Source: Alphaproteobacteria bacterium
GTDB lineage: Bacteria > Pseudomonadota > Alphaproteobacteria > Micropepsales > Micropepsaceae
DNA: 64,000 nt
Direction: 5' to 3'
NCBI GenBank assembly: GCA_947473475.1
Contig: CANJBZ010000021.1
Location: 1-64,000, forward strand
A program made the translations under genes and the position numbers. Within the stretch, counting starts at the first letter, position 1, and each line of letters begins with the position of its first letter. Positions 1-8,589 of the stretch are shown piece by piece. The notes beneath the pieces were generated by a model. It was given only the letters and a program-made list of their open reading frames with translations, was not told the DNA's origin and did not search any database.

Positions 1-136
1 CATAAAGTTCCACTGTGAACATCCTTCCAGCCCCTCCATGCCCTTCAAGACATAAAGACGGCCTAGCAGGACCGGTACACTTTGCCGCCGCCTTCCAGCA
101 GCCAAATCAAAGCCGGTTCAGTGGTACACTTTGCTC
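1..136. mobile_element. Probable end of an insertion sequence (partial, body off-window)
   Basis: Two direct copies of the 12-mer GGTACACTTTGC lie at 74-85 and 123-134, 49 bp apart, and the octapeptide repeat array of the neighbouring gene stops dead right beside the second copy. Multiple short direct repeats near the terminus, acting as transposase binding sites, are typical of IS21-family elements, and motifs of the GTACACTTTGC type resemble those ends. No transposase reading frame is visible because the rest of the element would lie left of the window. The exact boundary (about 135-140) is inferred from where the repeat coding sequence loses its period. Family assignment is tentative. Confidence 0.4.
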
Positions 137-3100
137 CCGCGATTTATAGCTGAAGGTGCCGATTTGCGTATCGGTGAATTCGCCTACATCGGTGGTGCTC
201 AGCCCACGCAATTCGGTGGTGGTGATGCCGCTGATTTGGGTGGCGTTCAGCGCCCCGACGACCGTCGAGTCAATGGAGGAGAAATTGGTGGCCGAGAGCG
301 CGCCCAATTGCCCCGCCGTAAAGCCGCCGATCTGCGTGTCGGTGAATTCGCCGAAGTCAGTCGTGGACAGACTGCGGAGTTGCGTCGCGGTGACGCCGCC
401 GATCTGCGTGGTGTTCAGGCTGCCAATCTGGGTGGCGTCGAAATTCGACAGGGTCGTACTGGTGAGTGTGCCCAACTGAGCGACGGTCAAGCCGCCGATC
501 TGGGTCGAGCTCAGCGTTCCGAGGTTGGTCGTGGTCAGCGCCGAAAGCTGCGTTGTCGCCAAAGAGCCGATCTGGGTGGACGTGAAGCTCCCGAGCGCGG
601 TCGACGTCAGACCGGCAAGCTGCGTGCTGGTGACGCCGCGAATTTGCGTCGTGGTCAACGCGCCGATGGCTGTGGCGTCCAAGGTCGAGAAGTTGGTCGC
701 CGAGAGGGCGCCAATCTGGGTCGATGTGAAGGCCGCGATCTGGCTATCGGCGAACTCGCCGACATCCGTCGTGCTAAGCCCGCGCAATTCGGTGACCGAG
801 ACGCCGCCGATCTGCGTTGTGCTGAGGGCGCCGACTTGCGTCGCGCTCAGGGCCGAGAAATTGGTCGCACTGAGGGCGGCGATCTGTGTCGTGCTGAAGC
901 TGCCGACCTGTGTGGATGTGAACTCGCCGACATCGGTCGTGCTCAGACCGCTGAGCTGGGTCGCCCCCACGCCGCGGATTTGCGTCGCGCTCAAGCCGCC
1001 TATGGCGGTGGCATCAATGGCCGAGAAGTTGGTCGCGGACAGTGCGCCCACCTGCGTCGAGGTGAAGCCGCCGATCTGGGTATCCGTCAATTCGCCGAAA
1101 TCGGTGGTCGAAAGGCCACGGATCTGGCTGGCCGTTAGCCCGCCAATCTGTGTCGCGCTCAATCCGCCGACTTGCGTGGCGTTCAGAGCCGAGAGACTTG
1201 TGCCCGCCAATGAACCGAGCTGGGTCGAAGTCAGGCCGCCGACCTGTGTGGCGTCAAGCTCACTGAGACGCGTGTTGGACAATGCGGCGAGCTGCGTGGT
1301 TGCCAGCGTGCCGATCTGAGTTGCCGTGAAGGCGCCGACCGCCGTTGAGGTCAGGCCCGAGAGCTGCGTGGACGTGACGCCGCGAAGCTGTGTGGACGTC
1401 AGAGCGCCGAGCGCCGTCGTGCCGATGGTCGAGAAATTGGTCGCGGAGAGAGCGCCAACCTGCGTCGAGCTGAGCGAGCCGATCTGCGTGTCGTTGAGTT
1501 CGCCCACATCGGTTGTGGAAAGACCGGCAAGCTGCGTTGTCGTCACGCCACGGATTTGCGTCGTGGAGAGCTGGCCGACGGCGGTGGCGTCGATGGCCGA
1601 GAAGTTGGTCGCCGAAAGCGCGCCGAGCTGGGTGGAGCTGAGGCTGGCAATCTGCGTATCCGTGAATTCACCGAAATCGGTGGTGGACAGCGCGCGGAAC
1701 TGGCTGGAGGTCAGTCCGGAAATCTGTGTCGAGCTGAGCCCGCTGGTCTGGGTTGCGGTCAGCGCCGAGAGATTGGTGCCGGACAGCGAACCGAACTGGG
1801 TCGAGGTCAGGCCGCCTACCTGAGTGGTGTCAAGGTTGCTGATATTCGTGGCGGTGAGCGCGCCCAGTTGCGCGGTCGACAGCGATCCAACCTGCGTGGC
1901 GGTGAAGGCGCCAAGGGCGGTCGAGGTCAGGCCAGCCACCTGCGTCGTGGTCACGCCGCGAAGCTGCGTGGCGCTGAAGGAGCCCAGTGCGGTGCTATCC
2001 AGCGTGGAGAAGTTAGTCGCTGAGAGCGCGCCGAGCTGCGTCGAACTCAGTGCCCCGACCTGGGTGTCGTTGAACTCACCGATATCGGTTGTGGACAGGC
2101 CGCGCAGTTCGGTCACCGAGATGCCGCTGACCTGCGTCGTGCTGAGCGCACCGATCTGAGTCGAACTGAGCGCCGAGAAATTGGTCGCGCCAAGCGCCGA
2201 CAATTGCGTGTTCGAAAGCGTTCCGATCTGCGTGGATGAGAACTCGCCGACATCCGTGGTGGACAGCGCGGAAAGCTGGGTCGCCGTGACGCCGCGAAGC
2301 TGCGTGGCGTTCAAGCTGCCGATGGCGGTCGCGTCGATGGCCGAGAAATTGGTCGCCGACAGCGCACCGAGCTGCGTGCTTGTAAGCCCGCTGATCTGCG
2401 TATCGTTCAGGTCGCCGAAGTCGGTTGTGGAGAGGCTCCGCAACTGCGTGGAGGTTAAGCCGCCAACCTGTGTCGCATCCAGACGGCCGATCTGTGTGGC
2501 ATCGAGCGTCGAAAGGCTGGTCGCGGAAAGCGAGCCGACCTGCGTCGCCGTCAGCCCACCGATCTGGGTGGTGCTGAGGTTGCCAACGTTTGTTGTCGTC
2601 AGCGCCGTAACCTGCGTGGTCGCGAGCGAGCCGATCTGCGTGGCGGTGAAGCTGCCGAGCGCGGTCGAGGTCAGCCCCGACACCTGCGTCGTCGTCAGCC
2701 CGCGAAGCTGGTTCGTGCTGAGGCCGCCGATGGCTGTGGCGTCAAAGGTGGAGAAATTGGTTGCCGAGAGCGCGCCGATCTGCGTCGAGGTGAAGGCGCC
2801 GATCTGGGTTTGCGAAAATTCTCCAACGTCGGTTGTGGACAGGCCGCGCAGTTCCGTCGTGGAAATGGCTACGACTTGCGTGGTGCTGAGCGCGCCGACC
2901 TGGGTTGCGTCCAAGGCGGAGAAATTGGTCGCGCTGAGGGCCGAAATCTGCGTGGTGGCCAGCGTGCCGATCTGGGTCGAGGTGAATTCGCCGATATCGG
3001 TGGTTGTCAGGCCCGCAAGCTGCGACGCCGTCACGCCGCGGAGCTGTGTCGCGTTCAACGAAGCGACGGCCGTCGTGTCGATGGACGAGAAATTCGTGGC

Positions 3101-4036
3101 GGACAGAGCGCCGATCTGCGTCGAGGTGAAGCCGCCGATCTGCGTATCGGTGAACTCACCAAAGTCGGTGGTGGACAGGCTGCGCAATTGCGTAGCGGTG
3201 ATGCCGCCAATCTGTGTGGAGGACAGTCCGCCGACCTGGGTGGAATCCAGCGCCGACAGGAGGCTTCCGGCCAGCGAGCCGACCTGCGTTGTATTCAGCC
3301 CGCCGATTTGGGTAGCGCTGAGGTTTCCGATGCTCGTGGTTGTGAGCGCGGAAAGCTGCGTGGTCGCAAGCGTCCCCACCTGAGTCGAGGTGAAGCTGCC
3401 GAGGGCGGTTGAGGTGAGACCGGTCACCTGGGTCGACGTGATCCCGCGTATCTGCGTCGCGGTAAGACCGCCGATGGCGGTCGCGTCGAGCGTCGAGAAA
3501 TTGGTGGCGGATAGTGCGCCGATCTGGGTCGAGGTGAAGCTGGAGATCTGGGTGTCGGTGAATTCACCAACATCGGTGGTGGTGAGGCCACGAATTTCAC
3601 TTGTTGTGAGCGCGCCGATTTGGGTCGCGTTCAGAGCCCCGATCTGGGTGGCGTCGAGCGAGGAGAATTTGGTTGCGGTCAGCGCCCCGAGCTGCGTGCC
3701 GGTCAGCACATTGATGTGCGTGGCGTCGAGCGCGCCCAGCTGCGTGTTGGTCAGCGAGGCGAACTGCTGACTGCTGAGGACAAGCAATTGCTGCGTGCCG
3801 AAGACAACCGAGTTTTGGAAGCTCGGTATCTGCGTGGTTGTGAACCCACGAACCTGCGTCGTCGAGAAGGACGAGAGCTGCGTTGCGTCGAGTACCGCGA
3901 TGCCGCTCGTATTGATGGCGGCTAACTGCGTGGAACTCAGCGAGGATATGTCAGTCGCTGTCAATCCTTGAATGACTGTGGTCGACAGCGCGCTGATTTG
4001 AGCTGCTGAGAGCGAGGAAATCGGCACGGTAGGCAT
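107..4036 (-). CDS. Giant octapeptide-repeat protein, probably 3'-truncated
   Basis: The 1309-residue product is built almost entirely from 8-residue units of the form [ST]xTQ[ILV]xxL, for example TSTQIGAL, SATNFSTL and STTDVGEF. It is very rich in Thr, Ser, Ala, Gly, Leu, Gln and Asp, with no Cys or Trp seen and few Lys or His. Unit types recur in fixed order, giving a higher-order repeat of 31 octads (744 bp). The anchor unit with ELRGL followed by STTDVGEF recurs near 3590, 2846, 2102, 782 and 206. About the first 100 residues are less regular. No signal peptide, membrane segment or autotransporter domain is seen. The repeat ends in TDTQIGTF followed by an unrelated tail SYKSREQSVPLNRL encoded by the IS-like end, so the native C-terminus, where a secretion signal or anchor might sit, is probably lost. 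Similar Thr/Gln/Leu octad proteins occur in alphaproteobacteria as presumed surface or secreted proteins. Function is unknown. Confidence 0.75.
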   Translation of the reverse strand: MPTVPISSLSAAQISALSTTVIQGLTATDISSLSSTQLAAINTSGIAVLDATQLSSFSTTQVRGFTTTQIPSFQNSVVFGTQQLLVLSSQQFASLTNTQLGALDATHINVLTGTQLGALTATKFSSLDATQIGALNATQIGALTTSEIRGLTTTDVGEFTDTQISSFTSTQIGALSATNFSTLDATAIGGLTATQIRGITSTQVTGLTSTALGSFTSTQVGTLATTQLSALTTTSIGNLSATQIGGLNTTQVGSLAGSLLSALDSTQVGGLSSTQIGGITATQLRSLSTTDFGEFTDTQIGGFTSTQIGALSATNFSSIDTTAVASLNATQLRGVTASQLAGLTTTDIGEFTSTQIGTLATTQISALSATNFSALDATQVGALSTTQVVAISTTELRGLSTTDVGEFSQTQIGAFTSTQIGALSATNFSTFDATAIGGLSTNQLRGLTTTQVSGLTSTALGSFTATQIGSLATTQVTALTTTNVGNLSTTQIGGLTATQVGSLSATSLSTLDATQIGRLDATQVGGLTSTQLRSLSTTDFGDLNDTQISGLTSTQLGALSATNFSAIDATAIGSLNATQLRGVTATQLSALSTTDVGEFSSTQIGTLSNTQLSALGATNFSALSSTQIGALSTTQVSGISVTELRGLSTTDIGEFNDTQVGALSSTQLGALSATNFSTLDSTALGSFSATQLRGVTTTQVAGLTSTALGAFTATQVGSLSTAQLGALTATNISNLDTTQVGGLTSTQFGSLSGTNLSALTATQTSGLSSTQISGLTSSQFRALSTTDFGEFTDTQIASLSSTQLGALSATNFSAIDATAVGQLSTTQIRGVTTTQLAGLSTTDVGELNDTQIGSLSSTQVGALSATNFSTIGTTALGALTSTQLRGVTSTQLSGLTSTAVGAFTATQIGTLATTQLAALSNTRLSELDATQVGGLTSTQLGSLAGTSLSALNATQVGGLSATQIGGLTASQIRGLSTTDFGELTDTQIGGFTSTQVGALSATNFSAIDATAIGGLSATQIRGVGATQLSGLSTTDVGEFTSTQVGSFSTTQIAALSATNFSALSATQVGALSTTQIGGVSVTELRGLSTTDVGEFADSQIAAFTSTQIGALSATNFSTLDATAIGALTTTQIRGVTSTQLAGLTSTALGSFTSTQIGSLATTQLSALTTTNLGTLSSTQIGGLTVAQLGTLTSTTLSNFDATQIGSLNTTQIGGVTATQLRSLSTTDFGEFTDTQIGGFTAGQLGALSATNFSSIDSTVVGALNATQISGITTTELRGLSTTDVGEFTDTQIGTFSYKSREQSVPLNRL

Positions 4037-4367
4037 CCCTTTCTGAGTCCTTCATTTCGCGGGGTGCGAGAAACCCCAATAGGGTTTCAACGCGCATCCT
4101 ACGGCTGCGCGTCCTTATGAAAGGTTACCGGGGTGTCAGTTTGGGAAGTTTATTTTCTATGAACGGAGGGCCGCGCTGCACACTGTGTTTCGCTTCGCAT
4201 ACGGAGCAATTGGCGATTTTCCACGGTATACAATGGCATAGCGCGACGGACGCTCTTCTGAATGGTGAATGCAACGGCGGGTAATCTAAACCGCTGCCGT
4301 TAAAACAACGTATCGGCGGCGAGCTTTCTATTTACGTTTCGGAAAGGGTTGCCTATAGGGCGCCGCC
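4037..4367 (-). promoter_or_regulatory. Intergenic leader of the repeat protein with two hairpins
   Basis: This 331-bp gap separates the repeat gene from the TPP-enzyme gene, both on the minus strand. It holds two inverted repeats just upstream of the repeat gene start: GAAACCC/GGGTTTC (4070-4088) and ACGCGCA/TGCGCGT (4090-4112). They could be a structured 5' leader or the terminator of the upstream TPP gene; the absence of a clear T-run leaves this open. A purine-rich GAAAGGG abuts the ATG at 4036, closer than a normal Shine-Dalgarno spacing. No convincing promoter or further gene is seen. Confidence 0.35.
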
Positions 4368-6005
4368 TCAGGAAGGCTTGTCTTTCTTCAATACGACACC
4401 GTCATATTCGTGGCTGTCGACTAGGGCCTCCACGATCACGGGGCCTTCCTGGGCGAAAGCCCATGTCAGCGCCTCGCGCAGTGCATCCACGCTTTCAACG
4501 CTTTTCACGGGCGCGCCAAAGATATTGTCGCCGCCGATTTTTCCGCGCGGGCGGACGGGCGTGCCGTAGATCGGATTGCCCTTTTTTTCCTGTTTGATGC
4601 GTATCAGCGCGAGGTCGTTGTCGGTTAGCACCAGGATGACCACGTTCAAATTGCAGCGAACGGCCGTTGCGATTTCACCCGCCGTCATCAGGAACCCGCC
4701 ATCGCCGGCGACGGCGCAGACCTTTTTTTCCGGGTGCATCAGTTTCGCGGCGATAGCGGCGGGAACGCCAAAGCCCATCGTCGACCAGCCGTTCGTCATG
4801 ATTTGCAGACCGGGCGCAGGCGTGCGCCAAAGCTGGCCTATCAGGTGTGTGTGCGCGCCGACATCGCACGTCATAATGCCGTCTGCCGGCAATACTTCGC
4901 GCAAGGTGGTGAGCGCGGCTTTCGGTCCGAAGCTGCCGGGCGAGGGGGCCAGCTTGGCGAACATAGCCGCGCGGCGGGCGGCGAGGGCGTCGAGATCCCA
5001 TTCTTTGCGGCTTGCCGGCAGGGTCAGCAAGCTTTCCAGCGACGCGCGGATGTCGCCAATCGCATCAACGGCCAATGTATAGCTGCTGGTATCGATATCC
5101 GCGGCCATGGTGTCGAAACTGACCAGGGGCGCCGATTTCGGCAGCCAGGATTCGTAATTGAATTCTACCGGGTCATAACCCACGCCAATTACCAGGTCTG
5201 CCTGCCCGTGGGTCTGGCCGACGATGTCGCTGAGGGCGTGGAAGACCACACCGGCGTAGCAAGGGTGATCTTCGGACAGCATTCCCTTGGCCATGGGCGT
5301 CAGGATGACGGGTATCCCGTGCTTCTCCGCGATTTCAAGGACGAGGCCTCCAACACCGGACCGTACCGCACCGAGCCCAAGGGCAAGAATGGGTTTGCGG
5401 GTCTTAGTGAACAGCCCGGCGGCCTCGTCCAGCAGGGTCCTGTGGGCCGGCGGCGTGGCGGCAGGCGCTTCAAACGCAACGTTTTCCGGCACCGCCTCTT
5501 CGGCGGACAGCCCCACGGGCAGGCCGACATGGACCGATCCGGGTCTTTCCTCCAACGCCACGCGCGCCGCATTGAACAGGATCGAACGCACGGCATCGGC
5601 CCGAAGCCGGGTGGTCTTTTTGGTCAGCGGCTGAAACAGGGCCTGATGGTCGATGCCCATCTGTGTCGTTCGCCCCCGCATGGCCGCGGGCATTTCGTCC
5701 GTGAGCGCGATCACCGGAGAGCGGTCGAGCAGGGCTTCCCCCACCCCGGTCGCCAGATTGGTGGCGCCCGGACCGAAGGTGCCGAAGCAGACGCCGGGAG
5801 CCGGGCCGATGCGGCCGCAGACATCGGCCATCATGCCGGCGGCCCCTTCATGCGTGGTGAGGACGAATTCGATGCCCTCTGTCTGGCGCAGGGCCTCCAT
5901 ATAGTCGACCCAGCCGCCGCTCGGGACGCCGAACACATATTTGACGCCAAGCTCGCGTAGGGCGCGCACGACTTCGACGGCGACGGTGGGGTTCTTCTGG
6001 GGCAT
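4368..6005 (-). CDS. Thiamine pyrophosphate-dependent enzyme, acetolactate synthase-like
   Basis: This 545-residue protein has the three-domain architecture of the TPP enzymes: an N-terminal pyrimidine-binding domain with the catalytic Glu in THEGAAG (residue about 53), a central domain, and a C-terminal PP-binding domain with the GDGGF...TDND motif starting near residue 434, which binds Mg-diphosphate. Such enzymes decarboxylate or ligate 2-keto acids (acetolactate synthase, benzoylformate decarboxylase, sulfopyruvate decarboxylase types). The substrate cannot be read from sequence, and no acetolactate synthase small subunit lies nearby, so a catabolic role is likelier than branched-chain amino acid synthesis. 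The start at 6005 (MPQKNPTV) fits the family N-terminus; a longer frame would run into the divergent gene at 6082. The 76-bp gap between the two starts must hold both promoters. Confidence 0.8.
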   Translation of the reverse strand: MPQKNPTVAVEVVRALRELGVKYVFGVPSGGWVDYMEALRQTEGIEFVLTTHEGAAGMMADVCGRIGPAPGVCFGTFGPGATNLATGVGEALLDRSPVIALTDEMPAAMRGRTTQMGIDHQALFQPLTKKTTRLRADAVRSILFNAARVALEERPGSVHVGLPVGLSAEEAVPENVAFEAPAATPPAHRTLLDEAAGLFTKTRKPILALGLGAVRSGVGGLVLEIAEKHGIPVILTPMAKGMLSEDHPCYAGVVFHALSDIVGQTHGQADLVIGVGYDPVEFNYESWLPKSAPLVSFDTMAADIDTSSYTLAVDAIGDIRASLESLLTLPASRKEWDLDALAARRAAMFAKLAPSPGSFGPKAALTTLREVLPADGIMTCDVGAHTHLIGQLWRTPAPGLQIMTNGWSTMGFGVPAAIAAKLMHPEKKVCAVAGDGGFLMTAGEIATAVRCNLNVVILVLTDNDLALIRIKQEKKGNPIYGTPVRPRGKIGGDNIFGAPVKSVESVDALREALTWAFAQEGPVIVEALVDSHEYDGVVLKKDKPS

Positions 6006-6081
6006 AGCGGGTTTTCCGAATTGCTTGTCGAGATCGGCACTATCACTTATCCCATGCGGGAAATCTCGCAACTTAAGTTCG

Positions 6082-7050
6082 ATGTCCAAGCTCCGCCTGT
6101 CCTGCGCTCTCTGGGATTACGACCGTACCCGCCCCCTGATAGACAGCCGGGTGGCGCCTGAGGGGATCGATCTGGACATCCAGATCGTTCGGCCGGGTAA
6201 GACCTTTCAGCGGATGCTGGAAACGGGCGAGTTCGACGTCTGCGAGATGTCGCTCTCGACATTCGCTATCCTCAAAGCGCGCCGCGAGAGCCCGTTTGTG
6301 GGATTGCCGGTCCCCCTGTCGAAGATTTTCCGGCACTCCTGCATCTATGTGCGGACGGGGGCAGGTATCTCGGTTCCTGCCGATCTGAGGGGAAAGCGCG
6401 TCGGCACGCCGCAGTACAGCGCGACCGGAATCGTATTCCTCCGCGGTCTGCTTCAGGACGAATATGGTATCGCTCCCGAGGAGATGCACTGGTTTACCGG
6501 CGGATTGAACAAACCCGGCGAGAAGCCGCGGCTGCCGCTGAGCATGCCGGTGCCGCATCAATCGCTGAACGAGACCCAAACGCTGGAGCAGATGTTCGCC
6601 GCGGGCGAGTTGGATGCGCTGTTTGCCAACCAAATCCCCTCTTTGTTCCTGAACGGGTCGCCGGGGATTGCACGGTTGTTCCCAAACTATCGCGATCTGG
6701 AAAAGGACTATTTCCGCCGCACCGGAATTTTCCCGATTATGCATATCGTCGTTGTCCGCAACGATGTGTTTCGCGCCAATCCCTGGGTGATTAAAAGTCT
6801 CTATGCCGCCTTCTGCGCGGCCCACGATATGGCGGTGGAGGGGCTGTACGATAGCGACGCTTTGCGTCTGTCGCTGCCGTTTCTTCTGGACCATGTCGAG
6901 GAAGCGAAAGCGGTCTTCGGCAAAGACTTCTGGCCCTACGGCATCGACGCCAACCGCCCCACCTGGGATGCCCTCTGCCGCTACGTCCACGAGCAAGGCC
7001 TCGCCCCGCGCAGGCTCACCGCGGATGAGTTGTTCGCAGTGTCACTCTAA
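6082..7050 (+). CDS. 4,5-dihydroxyphthalate decarboxylase-like / substrate-binding-fold protein
   Basis: The 322-residue protein resembles the 4,5-dihydroxyphthalate decarboxylase family, which shares a periplasmic-binding-protein type II fold with ABC transporter substrate-binding proteins. Features include the N-terminal RLSCALWDYDRTRPLID stretch, the FDVCEMSLSTF segment and the LRGKRVGTPQYSATG loop typical of the fold. No signal peptide is present, which favours a cytoplasmic enzyme over a transport protein. It is divergent from the TPP enzyme, suggesting a shared control region and a joint role in breakdown of an aromatic or keto-acid substrate. The start at 6082 is chosen because the family begins with this segment; the in-frame extension upstream overlaps the neighbouring gene. 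A good Shine-Dalgarno is not evident. Confidence 0.75.
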   Translation: MSKLRLSCALWDYDRTRPLIDSRVAPEGIDLDIQIVRPGKTFQRMLETGEFDVCEMSLSTFAILKARRESPFVGLPVPLSKIFRHSCIYVRTGAGISVPADLRGKRVGTPQYSATGIVFLRGLLQDEYGIAPEEMHWFTGGLNKPGEKPRLPLSMPVPHQSLNETQTLEQMFAAGELDALFANQIPSLFLNGSPGIARLFPNYRDLEKDYFRRTGIFPIMHIVVVRNDVFRANPWVIKSLYAAFCAAHDMAVEGLYDSDALRLSLPFLLDHVEEAKAVFGKDFWPYGIDANRPTWDALCRYVHEQGLAPRRLTADELFAVSL

Positions 7051-7055
7051 ACAGC

Positions 7056-7161
7056 TGTCATCCCGGAAGCCGCGTCAGCGGCTATCCGGGACCCACGGTG
7101 CAATCGGCTCGGTGGGTCCCGGCTCTACGCGCTGCTTACGCAGCGCTTGGCCGGGATGACA
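7056..7161. repeat. Dispersed palindromic element, TGTCATCCCGG family, copy 1
   Basis: A 106-bp intergenic element begins TGTCATCCCGG and ends CCGGGATGACA, with an inner GGGACCCA/TGGGTCCC pair, so it can fold into a branched hairpin. A near copy of 93 bp lies at 59076-59168. Palindromic intergenic repeats of this sort are common in alphaproteobacterial genomes. Here it sits between two convergent genes and may help end transcription. Confidence 0.8.
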
Positions 7162-7168
7162 ATCGTTT

Positions 7169-7708
7169 TCAAACCTTGCCGAGTGGCCGGTGCGGCTCCG
7201 GCGGCAATTCGACCGCAATCGCATCGCCCGGCCGCACAATCCCGCTCCTAAGAACGACGCTCATGATCCCGCTTTTGCGCGTGATATTGCCCGCTGCGTC
7301 CCGCCCGAGCAGCGCCGGCATCAGTCCCGGCTGAAATCCATCCAGTTGCTTGCACGGATTACGCAAGCCGGTGACATGCACGACGGCGTCTTTGCCGATA
7401 TGCAGCCGCGTGCCGTCGGGCAGGCCCAGCAGATCGATTCCCCTGGTGGTGATGTTTTCGCCGATCTGGCCGGGTCCAACCGAGAAGCCCGCAGACTTCA
7501 GCTCTTCGAACAGCTCGGAGTGAATCAGATGGACCTGCCGCACATTGGGCTTGGTTGGGTCTTCCCGCTTGCGCACGAGGTGCTGAACGGTGGCGCCAAA
7601 ATGAGAATCGCCCTTCACGCCCAAACCTTCGACGAGCTTGATAGCCTCATCGGCCGGCTTGCTGAAATCGTGGGTGGCGCTGCGGCAGACCGCGATGACA
7701 ACGCCCAT
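7169..7708 (-). CDS. MOSC domain-containing protein
   Basis: This protein of about 179 residues covers one MOSC domain (molybdenum cofactor sulfurase C-terminal type), with the conserved Cys in GLRNPCKQLD (about residue 120) and the HLIHSELFEEL and IGENITT segments of the YiiM-like group. MOSC proteins are thought to carry or transfer sulfur to molybdenum cofactor or detoxify N-hydroxylated compounds; the substrate here is unknown. A TTG at 7714 overlaps the stop of the upstream secreted protein gene, but the ATG at 7708 is the more usual start. The tight spacing indicates co-transcription with the two secreted proteins upstream. Confidence 0.85.
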   Translation of the reverse strand: MGVVIAVCRSATHDFSKPADEAIKLVEGLGVKGDSHFGATVQHLVRKREDPTKPNVRQVHLIHSELFEELKSAGFSVGPGQIGENITTRGIDLLGLPDGTRLHIGKDAVVHVTGLRNPCKQLDGFQPGLMPALLGRDAAGNITRKSGIMSVVLRSGIVRPGDAIAVELPPEPHRPLGKV

Positions 7709-7710
7709 GT

Positions 7711-8580
7711 TCAAAAATCCGGCGTCCTTGCTTCAGGGATGGGAACCTGTCCCGGCTCGTCGAAATAATTGGCGTTGTTGTTTTCGGCACAGACATATTC
7801 GGAATCGGAGATGGGAAGAATCTGTCTGTTAAAATAATGCAGGCCCGACCATTTCGTGGTGAACGTGCCGGGATCCTCGACCGTAATCATGCCCTGCATG
7901 CGCTTGCCGCCTTCGATCAGTTTGTACCGCTCGATGACGTGCATCTTGTCCGTGTGCGGCGTGTGGTACCAATCGACGAAGGTTTTGTCCGACAGCCCGA
8001 TTGTGTCGATAACGAGCTCGTCGCCTTCGTAATGGCCGACCGACTCGCCGAACCAGCTTGGCTCCACATTCTTGCTGTGCGGCACGTTCAAATAGACATG
8101 ACGCTGATAGGGCCCGCGCGAATAAAGAATTGTCACTTCCTTGGGGGACTGCACCCAATAGGCCGGCTGTGCCGTGAACAGCATCATGCCGGGCACGCCG
8201 CCCGGCCAGCAGCGGGACATAGCTTCGAAGGATTCTTTCCCCGAAAGGATTTCATCGTTGGTCCGCTTCAACTGCGCCGCCGCCCACGGCTGCAAGATCG
8301 GATTCTTGGTATCGCCGATTGGCGGCAAAATCTGATTGCCGCATTTAGCCATCCGGCGATTGCCGCAAAACGGATGCGCGGGGTCGTTGGTTACCGGCAC
8401 GAATTTCTCGCCGGGCACGGGAAAGAACTCCACCCCGTCGGACGCGAAGCCCATATTACCCGAGGAAAAATCCGGCAGCCCGTTGGGCAGGTGAGGGACT
8501 GCCTGGTCTGCTGCGCTTGCCATTCCGGCGGTGGCCGCGACAAGAAGCGCGCCGAGGACGTGCGATTTCATACGAGCCAT
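7711..8580 (-). CDS. Secreted protein of unknown function (paralogue 1)
   Basis: This 289-residue protein has a signal peptide ending near ASAADQ (residue about 24), preceded by a good ribosome site (AGGAG, 5-6 bases before the ATG at 8580). The conserved core GHYEGDELVIDTIG, followed by DKTFVDWYHTPHT and ITVEDPGTF, marks a family of exported proteins found in many soil bacteria, without known activity. The next gene upstream (8590-9354) has the same core in related form (GHWEGDTLVV, ITVHDPVYF), so the two are tandem paralogues 9 bp apart. Four Cys residues could form disulfides in the periplasm. Confidence 0.7.
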   Translation of the reverse strand: MARMKSHVLGALLVAATAGMASAADQAVPHLPNGLPDFSSGNMGFASDGVEFFPVPGEKFVPVTNDPAHPFCGNRRMAKCGNQILPPIGDTKNPILQPWAAAQLKRTNDEILSGKESFEAMSRCWPGGVPGMMLFTAQPAYWVQSPKEVTILYSRGPYQRHVYLNVPHSKNVEPSWFGESVGHYEGDELVIDTIGLSDKTFVDWYHTPHTDKMHVIERYKLIEGGKRMQGMITVEDPGTFTTKWSGLHYFNRQILPISDSEYVCAENNNANYFDEPGQVPIPEARTPDF

Positions 8581-8589
8581 GGTGCTCTC

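Noticed and set aside
131-3925. Many long plus-strand frames opposite the octapeptide repeat gene
   Set aside because: They exist because the 24-bp repeat lacks stops in several frames. They repeat with the same period, lack ribosome sites and give Arg/Val/Cys-rich products without family resemblance.
107-4036. 24-bp periodicity suggesting a CRISPR array
   Set aside because: There are no unique spacers; the period is 8 codons of an open frame with protein-level conservation.
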